Of a stretch of DNA of 64,000 bases, positions 52,801 to 61,622 are shown piece after piece; the stretch's first letter is position 1, and every line of letters starts with the position of its first letter. The notes under the pieces are model-generated. The model was not told the origin of the DNA. It searched no databases and saw nothing but the letters and a program-made list of their open reading frames with translations. Both the position numbers and the translations under genes were made by a program. Source of the DNA: Clostridia bacterium (lineage in GTDB: Bacteria; Bacillota; Clostridia; TANB77; CAG-508); contig JAGALX010000041.1 of assembly GCA_017625035.1 (NCBI GenBank), positions 53,006-117,005 on the forward strand, read 5' to 3'.

Positions 52801-53297
52801 ACCATGTCTGAACGTTCATAGCCAAGAGCCATAAGATATTTTTTTAAATCATCTAATTTGCAAGTATTTGCAACTTTTAGTTTTAATATGTTTTTATACA
52901 GTGTTTCTTTTGCAATCATTTCTTGCATAACCGCTTCTATTGTAGTTACTATAATTTGTGCTTCATTTTTTATGATTTTATTTAAAACTTCTATTCTTTC
53001 ATATGGTAAGTCTTTACTTTCTACAATGTAATCATAAGTCGCAATTTCTCTTTTTGGAAAAACTTCTATGTTTTCGAAAAAATATTTTAAATCTCTTGAA
53101 ATTCTTTTTGCTTGTAATTCATTATATGTAACAATACATATATTTTTATTTAAGGAATCTTTTAGGGCTGATATAAACTGAACCTCTCCCACGTCAGATA
53201 AGCCCGATATTACTACCGAGCCTTTTTTATTATTTATGTTTGATATTATTTCTAAAAATTTTTGACTTTGCTGTAAGTCTTTGTAAAGTTCATTCAT
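49896..53297 (-). CDS. mfd: Transcription-repair coupling factor Mfd
   Basis: 1133 residues, full length. UvrB-homology module in the first 350 residues, RNA polymerase-interacting domain near 480-560 ([40 protein letters not shown]), SF2 translocase with Walker A [20 protein letters not shown], DEEH box [32 protein letters not shown], and motif VI [20 protein letters not shown], then the C-terminal TRCF domain. It removes stalled polymerase and recruits UvrA. ATG 53297 has AAAGGAG 12 bases upstream. No damage seen. Confidence 0.97.
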   Translation of the reverse strand: [1133 protein letters not shown]

Positions 53298-53314
53298 CTT
53301 TATAAAAACTCCTT

Positions 53315-53566
53315 TTACATAGCTTTTTTATATTCTTCTAAAGCTTTAGCAATTTGGTCTGGGCATGATGTATTTTTAAATCCACATTTTATGCCTTTTA
53401 GTTTTGCTATTACATCATCTATGTTCATTCCTATCAAAAGACTTGATATTCCTTTTAAGTTGCCATCACAGCCATGTTTTACTTTTATATCTTTTATTAT
53501 ATTATGCTCTATGTTTAGAATTATTTCTGATGAGCATACTCCTTGAGGTTTATATATATATTCCAT
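53315..53566 (-). CDS. TSCPD-domain protein
   Basis: 83 residues from ATG 53566 (MEYIYKPQGVCSSEIILNIE), eight bases after AAGGAGGG; the open frame runs further up but without a start signal. The domain pattern is VCSSEI, VKHGCDGNLKGISSLLIGM and KCGFKNTSCPDQIAKALEEY, with TSCPD itself and four Cys. This domain occurs alone and at the end of B12-dependent ribonucleotide reductases and probably binds metal. It precedes mfd by 17 bases and is likely co-transcribed with it. Confidence 0.88.
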   Translation of the reverse strand: MEYIYKPQGVCSSEIILNIEHNIIKDIKVKHGCDGNLKGISSLLIGMNIDDVIAKLKGIKCGFKNTSCPDQIAKALEEYKKAM

Positions 53567-53770
53567 AAAAATCCCTCCTTTGTAATATATTATATAATAG
53601 CAAAAAAATGTTCTGTAGTCAAGGGGATTATTGTTGTTGTTGTTGACATTACCGTATAAATATAAAATTATATACATTATTTTTATTTCATAATTTATAT
53701 CATATTTTATATAAATACAAGTATATACTTTTATTATAATATATGCTTCTATTTAGAAAGGATTTTGTAT

Positions 53771-54925
53771 ATGAGAATTTATATATTGCTAAAACGAAAT
53801 ATTTTAACTATAGTTTTCGGACTTTTTTTGGTCTTTCTAATAATTTTTTCAAAAAATAATTTATCTGCTGCAAAAGATGGATTGACTCTTTGGGCTACAT
53901 GTGTAGTTCCTTCTCTTTTTCCTTTTTTTATTGCGACAGAATTATTAAATTATACAAATATTGCCCAGATTTTGGGAAAATTGCTTAGCAAAATTATGAG
54001 GCCTATATTTAATATCCCTGGTGAAGGGGCTTATGCTTTTATTATGGGAATTATTAGTGGATATCCTGTTGGGGCAAAAATCGTTGCTGAATTTTATTCA
54101 AATGGTATTTGTACAAAAAATGAAGCTGAAAGGATGCTTGCTTTTACAAATAATTCAGGTCCATTATTTGTTATTGGTACTGTCGGAGTTCTTCTATTTG
54201 GAAATTCTACTATTGGAATATTGCTTTTTATTACACATCTTTTGGCAAGTATTACTGTTGGATGTATATTAGGAATTAGCTCTAGAGCTTATAAATTATC
54301 AGAAAAAAAATTACCTTATTCTAATACTAAACAAGAAAAATTGTCATCTTCATTTTCTAATTTAGGAAATATCTTAGGAAATAGTATTCATAACGCAATT
54401 TCAACAGTTTTATTAATAGGTGGATTTGTTGTACTTTTTTCTGTTATTTTATCTATCTTAAATAGATTAAATATAATTACTATTTTTAGTAATTTATTGG
54501 GTTATTTTTCTATCCCCTATGATTTTAGTAGGGCTTTAATAAGTGGTATTATTGAACTTACTAATGGTGTAAATATTGCAAGCGGCATACATGCTAAAGT
54601 AATTTCTACTAATATTATTTTATGTGCATTTTTATTAGGATTTGGTGGATTTTCTGTGCTTTTACAGGTTTTGAGTATTATTTCAAAGTTCGGTTTATCT
54701 ATTAAAACATACTTTTTGGGGAAATTATTACAAGGACTTTTTGCTGCATTTTATACTTTGATATTTATTAATAAATTTTCTATATTTAATATTGATATTC
54801 CTATTAATTTGACTAGTTCAAATAGCACTCCTTTATTTAATATTTTTATTATTGTTTTTATGATTATTTTTGGTGTAGTTCTTTCATTTATTAATCAAAA
54901 GAAAATTGCTAATCATAATATTTAG
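53771..54925 (+). CDS. ylbJ: Sporulation integral membrane protein YlbJ
   Basis: 384 residues from ATG 53771 (AAAGGA eight bases upstream). About eight to ten membrane helices with the family blocks LWATCVVPSLFPFFIATELL, FNIPGEGAYAFIMGIISGYP and VGAKIVAEFYSNGICTKNEA, FTNNSGPLFVIGTVGVLLFG, of the nucleoside-recognition (Gate) fold. YlbJ is needed for a late step of spore formation in Bacillus and is made in the mother cell under sigma-E. The small ORF at 55012 follows on the same strand. Confidence 0.92.
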   Translation: MRIYILLKRNILTIVFGLFLVFLIIFSKNNLSAAKDGLTLWATCVVPSLFPFFIATELLNYTNIAQILGKLLSKIMRPIFNIPGEGAYAFIMGIISGYPVGAKIVAEFYSNGICTKNEAERMLAFTNNSGPLFVIGTVGVLLFGNSTIGILLFITHLLASITVGCILGISSRAYKLSEKKLPYSNTKQEKLSSSFSNLGNILGNSIHNAISTVLLIGGFVVLFSVILSILNRLNIITIFSNLLGYFSIPYDFSRALISGIIELTNGVNIASGIHAKVISTNIILCAFLLGFGGFSVLLQVLSIISKFGLSIKTYFLGKLLQGLFAAFYTLIFINKFSIFNIDIPINLTSSNSTPLFNIFIIVFMIIFGVVLSFINQKKIANHNI

Positions 54926-55011
54926 ATAGATTCATATAATTTAATAAAACTTTAAATTATTTTATACATCAAGAAAAAAATTAAAATATAAAAATTTTTT
55001 GGAGGTATTTT

Positions 55012-55227
55012 ATGGATTTCAATAATTATAATGGTTATTCACCTTATACTCCTTTTGAAGGGAACCCTATGGAAACAAATATGAGTGAGCAAAATTTCTT
55101 TAATCCAGCAGTTCAATACGAGCAAGCTTATATGTATTATAGATATTTATCTCAGCAGATGGATTATAAGATAAAGTGTAAGGAATATGAGAATTTGTAT
55201 AGAAATACTGAAAATAATAGTAAATAA
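55012..55227 (+). CDS. Hypothetical 71-residue Tyr/Asn-rich protein
   Basis: 71 residues with GGAGGT six bases before the ATG. The sequence is rich in Tyr, Asn, Gln and Met (MDFNNYNGYSPYTPFEGNPM, YEQAYMYYRYLSQQMDYKIK) with one Cys and no membrane helix. The composition recalls spore-coat proteins and the position after ylbJ would agree, but this is only inference. No family recognised. The 86-base spacer to ylbJ would allow co-transcription. Confidence 0.65.
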   Translation: MDFNNYNGYSPYTPFEGNPMETNMSEQNFFNPAVQYEQAYMYYRYLSQQMDYKIKCKEYENLYRNTENNSK

Positions 55228-55242
55228 ACATTAATTGTTTGT

Positions 55243-55312
55243 TATGCAACTTGGCACATATATATTACTTAAATTTTTTCAATTATAATATGCGCCAAGA
55301 TTATTATGCTTT
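55243..55312. repeat. Degenerate GAACAA-type hairpin
   Basis: Arms CTTGGCACATA / TATGCGCCAAG around an A/T-rich loop with AATTTTTTCAATT, similar in layout to hairpin 1 of the TGGCGCA version at 37915 and 42203. The outer GAACAA arms are lost. Confidence 0.4.
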
Positions 55313-55463
55313 ATATTCCAAAATAATCATCTTAATACATTTCATATAATTTTATTTAAGTTGTTAAATAACAGACAAATGATAATGTTGTGGGAAAAGT
55401 TTGAGAAAACACAAAAAAAGAACTGATAGATATTTTTTGAATACCAATCAGCTCTATGGATTA

Positions 55464-55540
55464 TGGTAGCGAGAAATGGATTCGAACCATCGACCTGCCG
55501 GGTATGAACCGGATGCTCTAGCCAACTGAGCTATCTCGCC
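55464..55540 (-). tRNA. tRNA-Met (CAT)
   Basis: Cloverleaf on the minus strand: acceptor GGCGAGA/TCTCGCT, D-arm AGCTCAGTTGG, anticodon arm CCGGTTCATACCCGG with anticodon CAT, T-arm ATGGTTCGAATCCAT, encoded CCA end. The G1-T72 pair and normal D-arm indicate an elongator rather than initiator tRNA; a tRNA-Ile with lysidine at CAT cannot be fully ruled out. Confidence 0.93.
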
Positions 55541-55676
55541 ATCAGTGATTTCTATTATAAATGTTTTTTTTTACTTTGTCAATAAAAAAACTAAATAATT
55601 TTAATTATTTCTTTTTTGAAGTTCGCTTTACATAATTATTTTTCAACTTTTCTCTTGACGTTAGTTCTTTTTTGAT

Positions 55677-55797
55677 TGTTCCTGTTCAGACTATACCATT
55701 TTTATTAGTTTCTGAAAAGTATCTAAAGTATACTTTTTATAAAAATGTCTTACGTTGTATTTTAAACAAATTTTTAGTATGAACAGGAACTTTTTTT
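55677..55797 (+). ncRNA. Candidate structured RNA
   Basis: GTTCCTGTTCA (55679-55689) and TGAACAGGAAC (55779-55789) form an 11-bp closing stem around about 90 bases, with an inner AAAAGTAT...AGTATACTTTT pair, and the right arm is followed by TTTTTTT as in an intrinsic terminator. No ORF fits. Could be a small RNA or a long-looped terminator of the 91-residue ORF on the other strand. Confidence 0.35.
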
Positions 55798-55829
55798 GCT
55801 ATTTATGCATTTTGCCTTTATTTATTACT

Positions 55830-56105
55830 TTATTTTTTATTTTTATCTATTTTCTTTTTATCTGTATCTTTTTTTGGTTTCCCTGATGCTTTTTTTATAC
55901 TTCCTGTTTTAACCTGTAAATTATATAAATATTTATCAAATTTATTGCTATCTTCATTTTCTATTTCTTCTATTTCCTCATCTACTTCAGGTGTACTCAT
56001 TGATTCAAATATACTGCTAAAAAGACTTCTAAGTTTAATTTTTCTTCTAACTTTTCCTGAATTTTCTTCTTCAAAATCATTGTTTATATTTTGATTTTCT
56101 TTCAT
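55830..56105 (-). CDS. Hypothetical charged protein next to rpoD
   Basis: 91 residues, highly charged: acidic middle (TPEVDEEIEEIENEDSNK) and a Lys-rich tail (KKASGKPKKDTDKKKIDKNKK, shortened here to its first 20). No membrane helix or signal; probably largely disordered. ATG 56105 is preceded by GGAGGT. It lies 33 bases downstream of the rpoD stop and is likely the last gene of the dnaG-rpoD operon. No family recognised. Confidence 0.65.
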   Translation of the reverse strand: MKENQNINNDFEEENSGKVRRKIKLRSLFSSIFESMSTPEVDEEIEEIENEDSNKFDKYLYNLQVKTGSIKKASGKPKKDTDKKKIDKNKK

Positions 56106-56138
56106 TAGCTTTATTATACCTCCATTATTTTATTAACT

Positions 56139-57719
56139 TTAGTTCATATAATCTTTTAGCTTTTTACTTCTACTTGGATGTCTTAATTTTCTTAGCGCTT
56201 TTGCCTCAATTTGTCTTATTCTTTCACGTGTTACTTTAAATTCTTTTCCAACTTCTTCTAAGGTTCTGGCTTTTCCATCCTCTAGTCCAAATCTTAATTT
56301 TAATACTTTTGCTTCTCTTGGAGTTAATGTTCCCATAACTTCTTCTAGTTGTTCTTTTAATAGTGTATATGCAACTGAATCTTGTGGTGCTGGAGAATCA
56401 TCATCTTGAATAAAGTCTCCTAAATGGCTATCATCTTCTTCTCCTATTGGTGTTTCTAATGATACTGGATCTTGTGCTATTTTTTGGATTTCTACAACTT
56501 TTTCTACTGATATTTCCATTTCTTTTGCTATTTCTTCTGGACTAGGCTCTCTTCCTAATTGTTGTAATAAGTGTCTTGATGTACGAATTAATTTGTTTAT
56601 TGTTTCTACCATATGAACTGGTATTCTTATTGTTCTTGCTTGATCTGCTATAGCTCTTGTAATAGCTTGTCTTATCCACCATGTTGCATATGTGCTGAAT
56701 TTGTATCCTTTTGTATAGTCAAATTTTTCTACTGCTTTTATTAATCCCATGTTTCCTTCTTGAATTAGGTCTAGGAATAACATTCCTCTTCCAACATATT
56801 TTTTAGCTATACTTACAACTAGTCTTAAATTTGATTCAGAAAGTTTTTGTTTTGATTCTTCATCTCCTGCAAGTACACCTTTTGCAAGCTCGATTTCTTG
56901 TTCAAATGTTAAAAGTGGTATTTTTCCTATTTCACGCAGATACATTCTTACTGGATCATCAACACTAACACCCTCCATGTTGTTGACATCTATTTCTTCT
57001 AATTTTATTTCTTCTACTTCTTCTAGGTCCTCTAAATCTGGTTCTTCATCATCAGCATCTTCTTTATCAATGTTTATTCCCATTTTTTCGAATTTTTCAA
57101 ATATTTCTTCTATTTGATCTGGAGTTACATCACCTAGCTCTGCTGCTAATTCTCCATATGTCATACTGCCTTGTTTTTTAGCTTTTTCTAGAATTTTGTT
57201 GATTTTATCTTTGCTTTCTTCTGAAACTTTTGATTCTTCTGATTTTTTTGTTTCTTTTTTATTGTTTGATTTTGTATTTAGTTCATTTTTAGTTTCTACT
57301 TTTTTATTTTCAGTATTAGTTGCTTTTTTATTGATTACGACTTCTTCACCAGCAATTATCTTTATTATTATTATTTGATTTTTTTCGTCTATACTCCATG
57401 CAATATTTTTTAATATTGTTTCTTTGTTTACATTTAATTTTTTATTATCTTCTATAATGACTAATTTTGTTTTTTTAGTATCTATTTTAGATTGTTCATC
57501 TTCTTCATTTATAACAACATTTAAATAGATTGTTTTTTCATCACAATCTATTTTATATAATTTTTTTTCATTGATATCTTCAAATTTTTCTTTTAATAAA
57601 AATCTTCCACTTTTATCTTTAGAAATTTCTTCTTTATTTATTTTACAAATAAATTTATTGTTTTTTATACTTTTTCCAGTTTTATCTATAAGTTCTACTT
57701 CAATACCATAATTTTTCAT
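56139..57719 (-). CDS. rpoD: Primary sigma factor with long N-terminal extension
   Basis: 526 residues. Regions 1.2 to 4 are standard: [20 protein letters not shown], 2.1-2.4 with [20 protein letters not shown], 3.0-3.1, and 4.2 with [20 protein letters not shown]. Clostridial SigA is about 370 residues; here about 150-185 residues are added before region 1.1 (which starts near [20 protein letters not shown]). The added part has a beta-rich stretch (about 1-135, [20 protein letters not shown]) and a Lys/Glu/Asn-rich linker (about 136-185). Follows dnaG by 15 bases in the classic dnaG-rpoD pair. ATG 57719 has AGGAGGT upstream. Confidence 0.95.
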   Translation of the reverse strand: MKNYGIEVELIDKTGKSIKNNKFICKINKEEISKDKSGRFLLKEKFEDINEKKLYKIDCDEKTIYLNVVINEEDEQSKIDTKKTKLVIIEDNKKLNVNKETILKNIAWSIDEKNQIIIIKIIAGEEVVINKKATNTENKKVETKNELNTKSNNKKETKKSEESKVSEESKDKINKILEKAKKQGSMTYGELAAELGDVTPDQIEEIFEKFEKMGINIDKEDADDEEPDLEDLEEVEEIKLEEIDVNNMEGVSVDDPVRMYLREIGKIPLLTFEQEIELAKGVLAGDEESKQKLSESNLRLVVSIAKKYVGRGMLFLDLIQEGNMGLIKAVEKFDYTKGYKFSTYATWWIRQAITRAIADQARTIRIPVHMVETINKLIRTSRHLLQQLGREPSPEEIAKEMEISVEKVVEIQKIAQDPVSLETPIGEEDDSHLGDFIQDDDSPAPQDSVAYTLLKEQLEEVMGTLTPREAKVLKLRFGLEDGKARTLEEVGKEFKVTRERIRQIEAKALRKLRHPSRSKKLKDYMN

Positions 57720-57734
57720 TTAGACTAATACCTC

Positions 57735-59531
57735 CTACTTCATTCTAGCTAATTTTATTATTAATTCACTTAATTCTCTTTCTAAATTAGCTACTTCATC
57801 TTGTGTTAATTTATTTGTATCTTCAAGTTTTTTTATAATATCATTTCTTTTTGTAATTAATTTGTCTTTTTCATAATTGCTAATTACATCATCTATACAT
57901 TTTGCAACTTCTGTTATTTCGAAGTCTGTTGCCATAATTCCGCTTAAATGATTGACAATATCTTCATCTTGAAAAATATCTAAAATATTTACTATATTAC
58001 TATTTCCTTTTTCTAATTCTTCATACAATTTTTGTAGAATTTGTTTATTTTTTTGCGCTTTTATGTCTTCTACGCCTATATTTTCTTTCAATTTTTTGTA
58101 TGACACATCTGGATAATTTATAAGTAAATATATTACAAGATTTTCTCGTTTTAATATTGAATCACTAATTTTTTCTTGATCATCATTAATTTTTGGTTTT
58201 ATGACCACATTCTTTTTTTCTAGTAGCTTATTGTTATTATTTTTAGTATATATAATTTTATTTATTTCTGCATATATTGCTTCTTTTGAAATTTTATAGT
58301 CTAAGGCAATTTTATCTATGTAAACTTCTTTTTCTATACTATTTTTTACTTTTGCTAGCTCTTTTGCTATTTCAGTTAAAAATTTTATTTTGTCATTTGC
58401 AACATCTAAATTTAAGTCTTTTTTTAAATTTTTAATTTTAAATTCTACTAAAGATATTGCATTATCCATATATTTTTTTAGTCTATCTGGACCATATTTT
58501 ATTATAAATTCATCTGGATCTTTTGCTCCTTCTATTTGAAGAATTCTAACATCACATCCTAAATTTTGTAATATTTCGAGTCCTCTTATTGTAGCAGCTT
58601 GTCCTGCTCCATCAGCATCATATCCAACAATTACTTGTTCGCTTGATTTTCGAAGTAATCTTCCTTGTGCTTCTGTCATTGCAGTTCCAAGTGATGCCAC
58701 AACATTTGTAATACCCCTTTGATGAAGTGAAATTGTATCCATATATCCTTCTACAATTAACATCTTTTTTTGGGGTATTTTTTTAGCTGCATATAATCCG
58801 TATAAATGTCTTCCTTTGCTATAAACTATATTTTCTGATGAATTGATGTATTTTGGTTTTGAATCGTCTAAAACTCTTCCTCCAAAAGCAATTACTCTTC
58901 CTCTTTCATCTTGAATTGGAAACATTAGTCTTTTTCTGAATCTATCGATAAATTCACCGTTTTGATTTTTGTTTACTAAACCTGAAGCTAATATTTCTTC
59001 TTCTTTAAAGCCTTCTTGTTTTAATAATTTATATAATTCATTAAATGTTCCAGAATATCCTATTAAAAATGTTTTTAAAGTGTTATTATCTAACTTTCTT
59101 TTTTTTACATATTCTTGTGCCATTTTTGATGTTGGATTATATAAATTTTTGTGATAAAACATTGCTGCAATTTTGTTTATTTCGTGTACTCTTGATCTCA
59201 TGTAATATAATTTGTCTTCTTCTTCAGAAGTGCTTGTAGTTGGTAATGCTACATTTGCTCTGTTTGCTAGTATTTCTACTGAATCTCTGAATCCTATATT
59301 TTCTATTTTACTTACAAAATGAAAAACATTTCCTCCTACTCCACAGCCAAAACAATGGAAAATTTGTTTATCTGGTGATACTGCAAAAGATGGTGATTTT
59401 TCATTATGAAATGGGCATAATCCAAAAAAGCTTCTTCCGCTTCTTTTTAATGCTACATATCCAGAAATTACATCTACAATATCGTTTCTATTTCTAATTT
59501 CTTCTATGAGTTCATCACTATATCGTACCAT
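57735..59531 (-). CDS. dnaG: DNA primase
   Basis: 598 residues. CHC2 zinc finger near the start (CPFHNEKSPSFAVSPDKQIF, then HCFGCGVGGN), the RNA polymerase basic core (RFRKRLMFPIQDERGRVIAF, GGRVLDDSKPKYINS), TOPRIM with LIVEGYMDTISLHQRGITNV and YDADGAGQAA, and a C-terminal helicase-binding domain. Makes the RNA primers for replication. ATG 59531 has AAGGAAAGG upstream. First gene of the dnaG-rpoD unit. Confidence 0.97.
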   Translation of the reverse strand: MVRYSDELIEEIRNRNDIVDVISGYVALKRSGRSFFGLCPFHNEKSPSFAVSPDKQIFHCFGCGVGGNVFHFVSKIENIGFRDSVEILANRANVALPTTSTSEEEDKLYYMRSRVHEINKIAAMFYHKNLYNPTSKMAQEYVKKRKLDNNTLKTFLIGYSGTFNELYKLLKQEGFKEEEILASGLVNKNQNGEFIDRFRKRLMFPIQDERGRVIAFGGRVLDDSKPKYINSSENIVYSKGRHLYGLYAAKKIPQKKMLIVEGYMDTISLHQRGITNVVASLGTAMTEAQGRLLRKSSEQVIVGYDADGAGQAATIRGLEILQNLGCDVRILQIEGAKDPDEFIIKYGPDRLKKYMDNAISLVEFKIKNLKKDLNLDVANDKIKFLTEIAKELAKVKNSIEKEVYIDKIALDYKISKEAIYAEINKIIYTKNNNNKLLEKKNVVIKPKINDDQEKISDSILKRENLVIYLLINYPDVSYKKLKENIGVEDIKAQKNKQILQKLYEELEKGNSNIVNILDIFQDEDIVNHLSGIMATDFEITEVAKCIDDVISNYEKDKLITKRNDIIKKLEDTNKLTQDEVANLERELSELIIKLARMK

Positions 59532-59728
59532 TTAAAACTACCTTTCCTTCATTGTTATATTATATAATTCGACACAAATAATGGAAATCCTTCTAACATT
59601 TACATAATTTGTGAACTTTGGTTAATTACGCCCTTCTGCTTTGTATTAAGAAATTTATTTTTTTGCTACTTTATTTTATATTGAGTAATTTTTTCATTTT
59701 GCTGATAATTTGTTAAATTTAGTCAATT

Positions 59729-59757
59729 AATAGGAAAGCTGTTTTGCTTTCCTATAT
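59729..59757. terminator. Hairpin downstream of the carD gene
   Basis: Arms ATAGGAAAGC / GCTTTCCTAT around TGTTTT. About 50 bases beyond the stop at 59806. No long T run. Confidence 0.5.
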
Positions 59758-59805
59758 ACTAATTATGGGCAGACATCTATTTTTATAGAATTCTACCCAC
59801 ATTTT

Positions 59806-60393
59806 TTATTGTTGTGATGTTCCTGTACTTTCTGCATTGAATGGTATAAATTTGTTTACTATACTACTTGTGTTAATTTCGTTTTGTATACCTTCGTTTG
59901 CTCTGTTTTCTTTGTATGATACATCTATTTTGTTATCTACTAATTTTTGCATTTCTTCGCTTGATGCATTTTCTACTAATACTAGTTCGCTTACTAATAT
60001 TTGTTTTGCATTATTTAGCATTTTCTTTTCTCCTGTAGATAATCCTTTTTCTTTTTGTTTAAAGCTTAAATTTCTGACAACATCTGCTACTTCGTAGATA
60101 TCTCCACTTTTCATTTTGTCCATGTTGTCTCTGTATCTTTTGTTCCAATTATCAGACATCTCTGTTTCGTCATTTTCTAATATGCAAAATACTTTTTCTA
60201 CTTCACTTTGAGAAATTATATTTCTTAAGCCTTGTTTTGATGCTTGATTACTTGGTACCATTACCTTTACTCCCCCAGGCATTGAAATATTTATATATTC
60301 CACCTCTTCATCTAAAATGTTTTTTTTGTCTATTGAATCTATTGTCCCAGCTCCGTGCATAGGATATACGACTTTGTCTCCTACATTGAACAT
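59806..60393 (-). CDS. CarD/CdnL-family transcription factor
   Basis: 195 residues. The RNA polymerase-interaction domain is at the start (MFNVGDKVVYPMHGAGTIDS, EYINISMPGGVKVMVPSNQA), followed by the helical DNA-binding domain (NKRYRDNMDKMKSGDIYEVA, GLSTGEKKMLNNAKQILVSE). Family members are about 160 residues; here a polar tail of about 35 residues is added (NEINTSSIVNKFIPFNAEST). CarD proteins stabilise the open promoter complex, often at rRNA promoters. ATG 60393 has AAGGAG upstream. Confidence 0.92.
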   Translation of the reverse strand: MFNVGDKVVYPMHGAGTIDSIDKKNILDEEVEYINISMPGGVKVMVPSNQASKQGLRNIISQSEVEKVFCILENDETEMSDNWNKRYRDNMDKMKSGDIYEVADVVRNLSFKQKEKGLSTGEKKMLNNAKQILVSELVLVENASSEEMQKLVDNKIDVSYKENRANEGIQNEINTSSIVNKFIPFNAESTGTSQQ

Positions 60394-60674
60394 GTAAGGT
60401 CAACTCCTTCCTGTAATTTAAGCTATTTGTTGAAGTTAATAAAGGTATCGTTCTTTTTCAACTACATTTATAATTATACTACAAAAAATGGCAAAAGTCA
60501 AAGCTTTTACCATCTTTTTTATTTTATGTAATATAATTTTTTTATTGTTTTTTTCAATATTTATCTATGTTTTCTAGTAAAAAAGTTTTTATTTAAAAAG
60601 ATTTTTCGTGAACTAATTTCTTTTAGTATTATCATTTTAAATAATACTCCATTGAATAATAATTTTTTTATATT

Positions 60675-61136
60675 TTATTTATTAGTTGAGCCAAATCCTC
60701 CCATTCTTTGCCCTTGTGCACAATCATTATCTACTGTAAAATATTTTAAAAATATAACTTGCCCTATTACATCACCTTTTTTTATTTCTACATCATGATC
60801 AAAAAAATTATAATATGCATACATAAAATGACCATCATTATCTGGGTTTCCATAATAATCACTATCTATAATTCCTACACTGTTAGCCATTACTAAGCCT
60901 TTTTTTCCTGGATTAGAGCTTCTATTACATAGCATATAAAATTCATCTGTTGGACAATATGCCTTTAACCCTGTTTTTATTAATGTTGGTTTTTGTCCTG
61001 GTTTAAATGCAGGTATTATAGTATCTTCTGCAGCTTCTACATCATACCCTGCTGAATGTTTTGTTTTTCTTATTGGTAAATTAATTCCTTTGTCTTCCCA
61101 ACCTTTAGCGACTTCAAATCCTCTTGTTCTGTTCAT
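60675..61136 (-). CDS. dut: dUTP diphosphatase
   Basis: 153 residues. The five trimeric dUTPase motifs can be followed: AGYDVEAAEDTIIPA, NRSSNPGKKGLVMANS, VGIIDSDYYGNPDNDG, GDVIGQVIFLKYF, and the C-terminal Gly-rich arm RMGGFGSTNK. The enzyme turns dUTP into dUMP and keeps uracil out of DNA. ATG 61136 has AGGAGGA upstream. The 281 bases between it and carD hold nothing I recognise. Confidence 0.93.
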   Translation of the reverse strand: MNRTRGFEVAKGWEDKGINLPIRKTKHSAGYDVEAAEDTIIPAFKPGQKPTLIKTGLKAYCPTDEFYMLCNRSSNPGKKGLVMANSVGIIDSDYYGNPDNDGHFMYAYYNFFDHDVEIKKGDVIGQVIFLKYFTVDNDCAQGQRMGGFGSTNK

Positions 61137-61250
61137 TTGTTTTCCTCCTAATTTTTATTTTATATCCACATTATATTACCTGAATATATTTTTTTCAACA
61201 TTTTTTCAACTTTTTTTATTTTATTCATATTGTATATTAGGGGGTTTTTT

Positions 61251-61472
61251 ATGAAAACATTAGATACTGTAAAACTAAATGATACTGTAATTATAAATAC
61301 TCTAAACTGTACTGGAAAATTGCATCGTAGATTTTTGGATTTAGGAATAATTCCTGGTACTAAAATTACTCCTATATTTTCGAGCATTTTTAATGATCCT
61401 GTTGCATATGAAGTTCGAGGATCCGTTATTGCGCTTAGACATGAGGATTCTGAAAAAATTGTTGTTTTATAG
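61251..61472 (+). CDS. feoA: Ferrous iron transport protein A
   Basis: 73 residues from ATG 61251, eight bases after GGGGG; the open frame extends to a TTG at 61230 inside the site. SH3-like FeoA domain: VKLNDTVIINTLNCTGKLHR, RFLDLGIIPGTKITPIFSSI, FNDPVAYEVRGSVIALRHED. FeoA is a small cytoplasmic partner of FeoB. A GAACAA element begins at its stop codon and fills the gap to feoB. Confidence 0.93.
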   Translation: MKTLDTVKLNDTVIINTLNCTGKLHRRFLDLGIIPGTKITPIFSSIFNDPVAYEVRGSVIALRHEDSEKIVVL

Positions 61473-61565
61473 AACAATAGTGGACATATTTTTATTCGAA
61501 TCTGTTTATGATATTTTATCGTCCGCGTATTTGTTCTCGCGCCAAATTTTTGCAAAATTTGGCGC
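61472..61565 (+). repeat. GAACAA hairpin element between feoA and feoB
   Basis: Hairpin 1 GAACAATAGTGGAC / GTCCGCGTATTTGTTC (with a T-G wobble) and hairpin 2 with perfect arms GCGCCAAATTTT / AAAATTTGGCGC around TGC. Hairpin 3 is missing. It starts at the last base of the feoA stop. Confidence 0.8.
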
Positions 61566-61622
61566 TAAAAAATGTAACATTTTTTTCTTTAAATAATATA
61601 ATAAATTAAGCGAGGTGATTTT

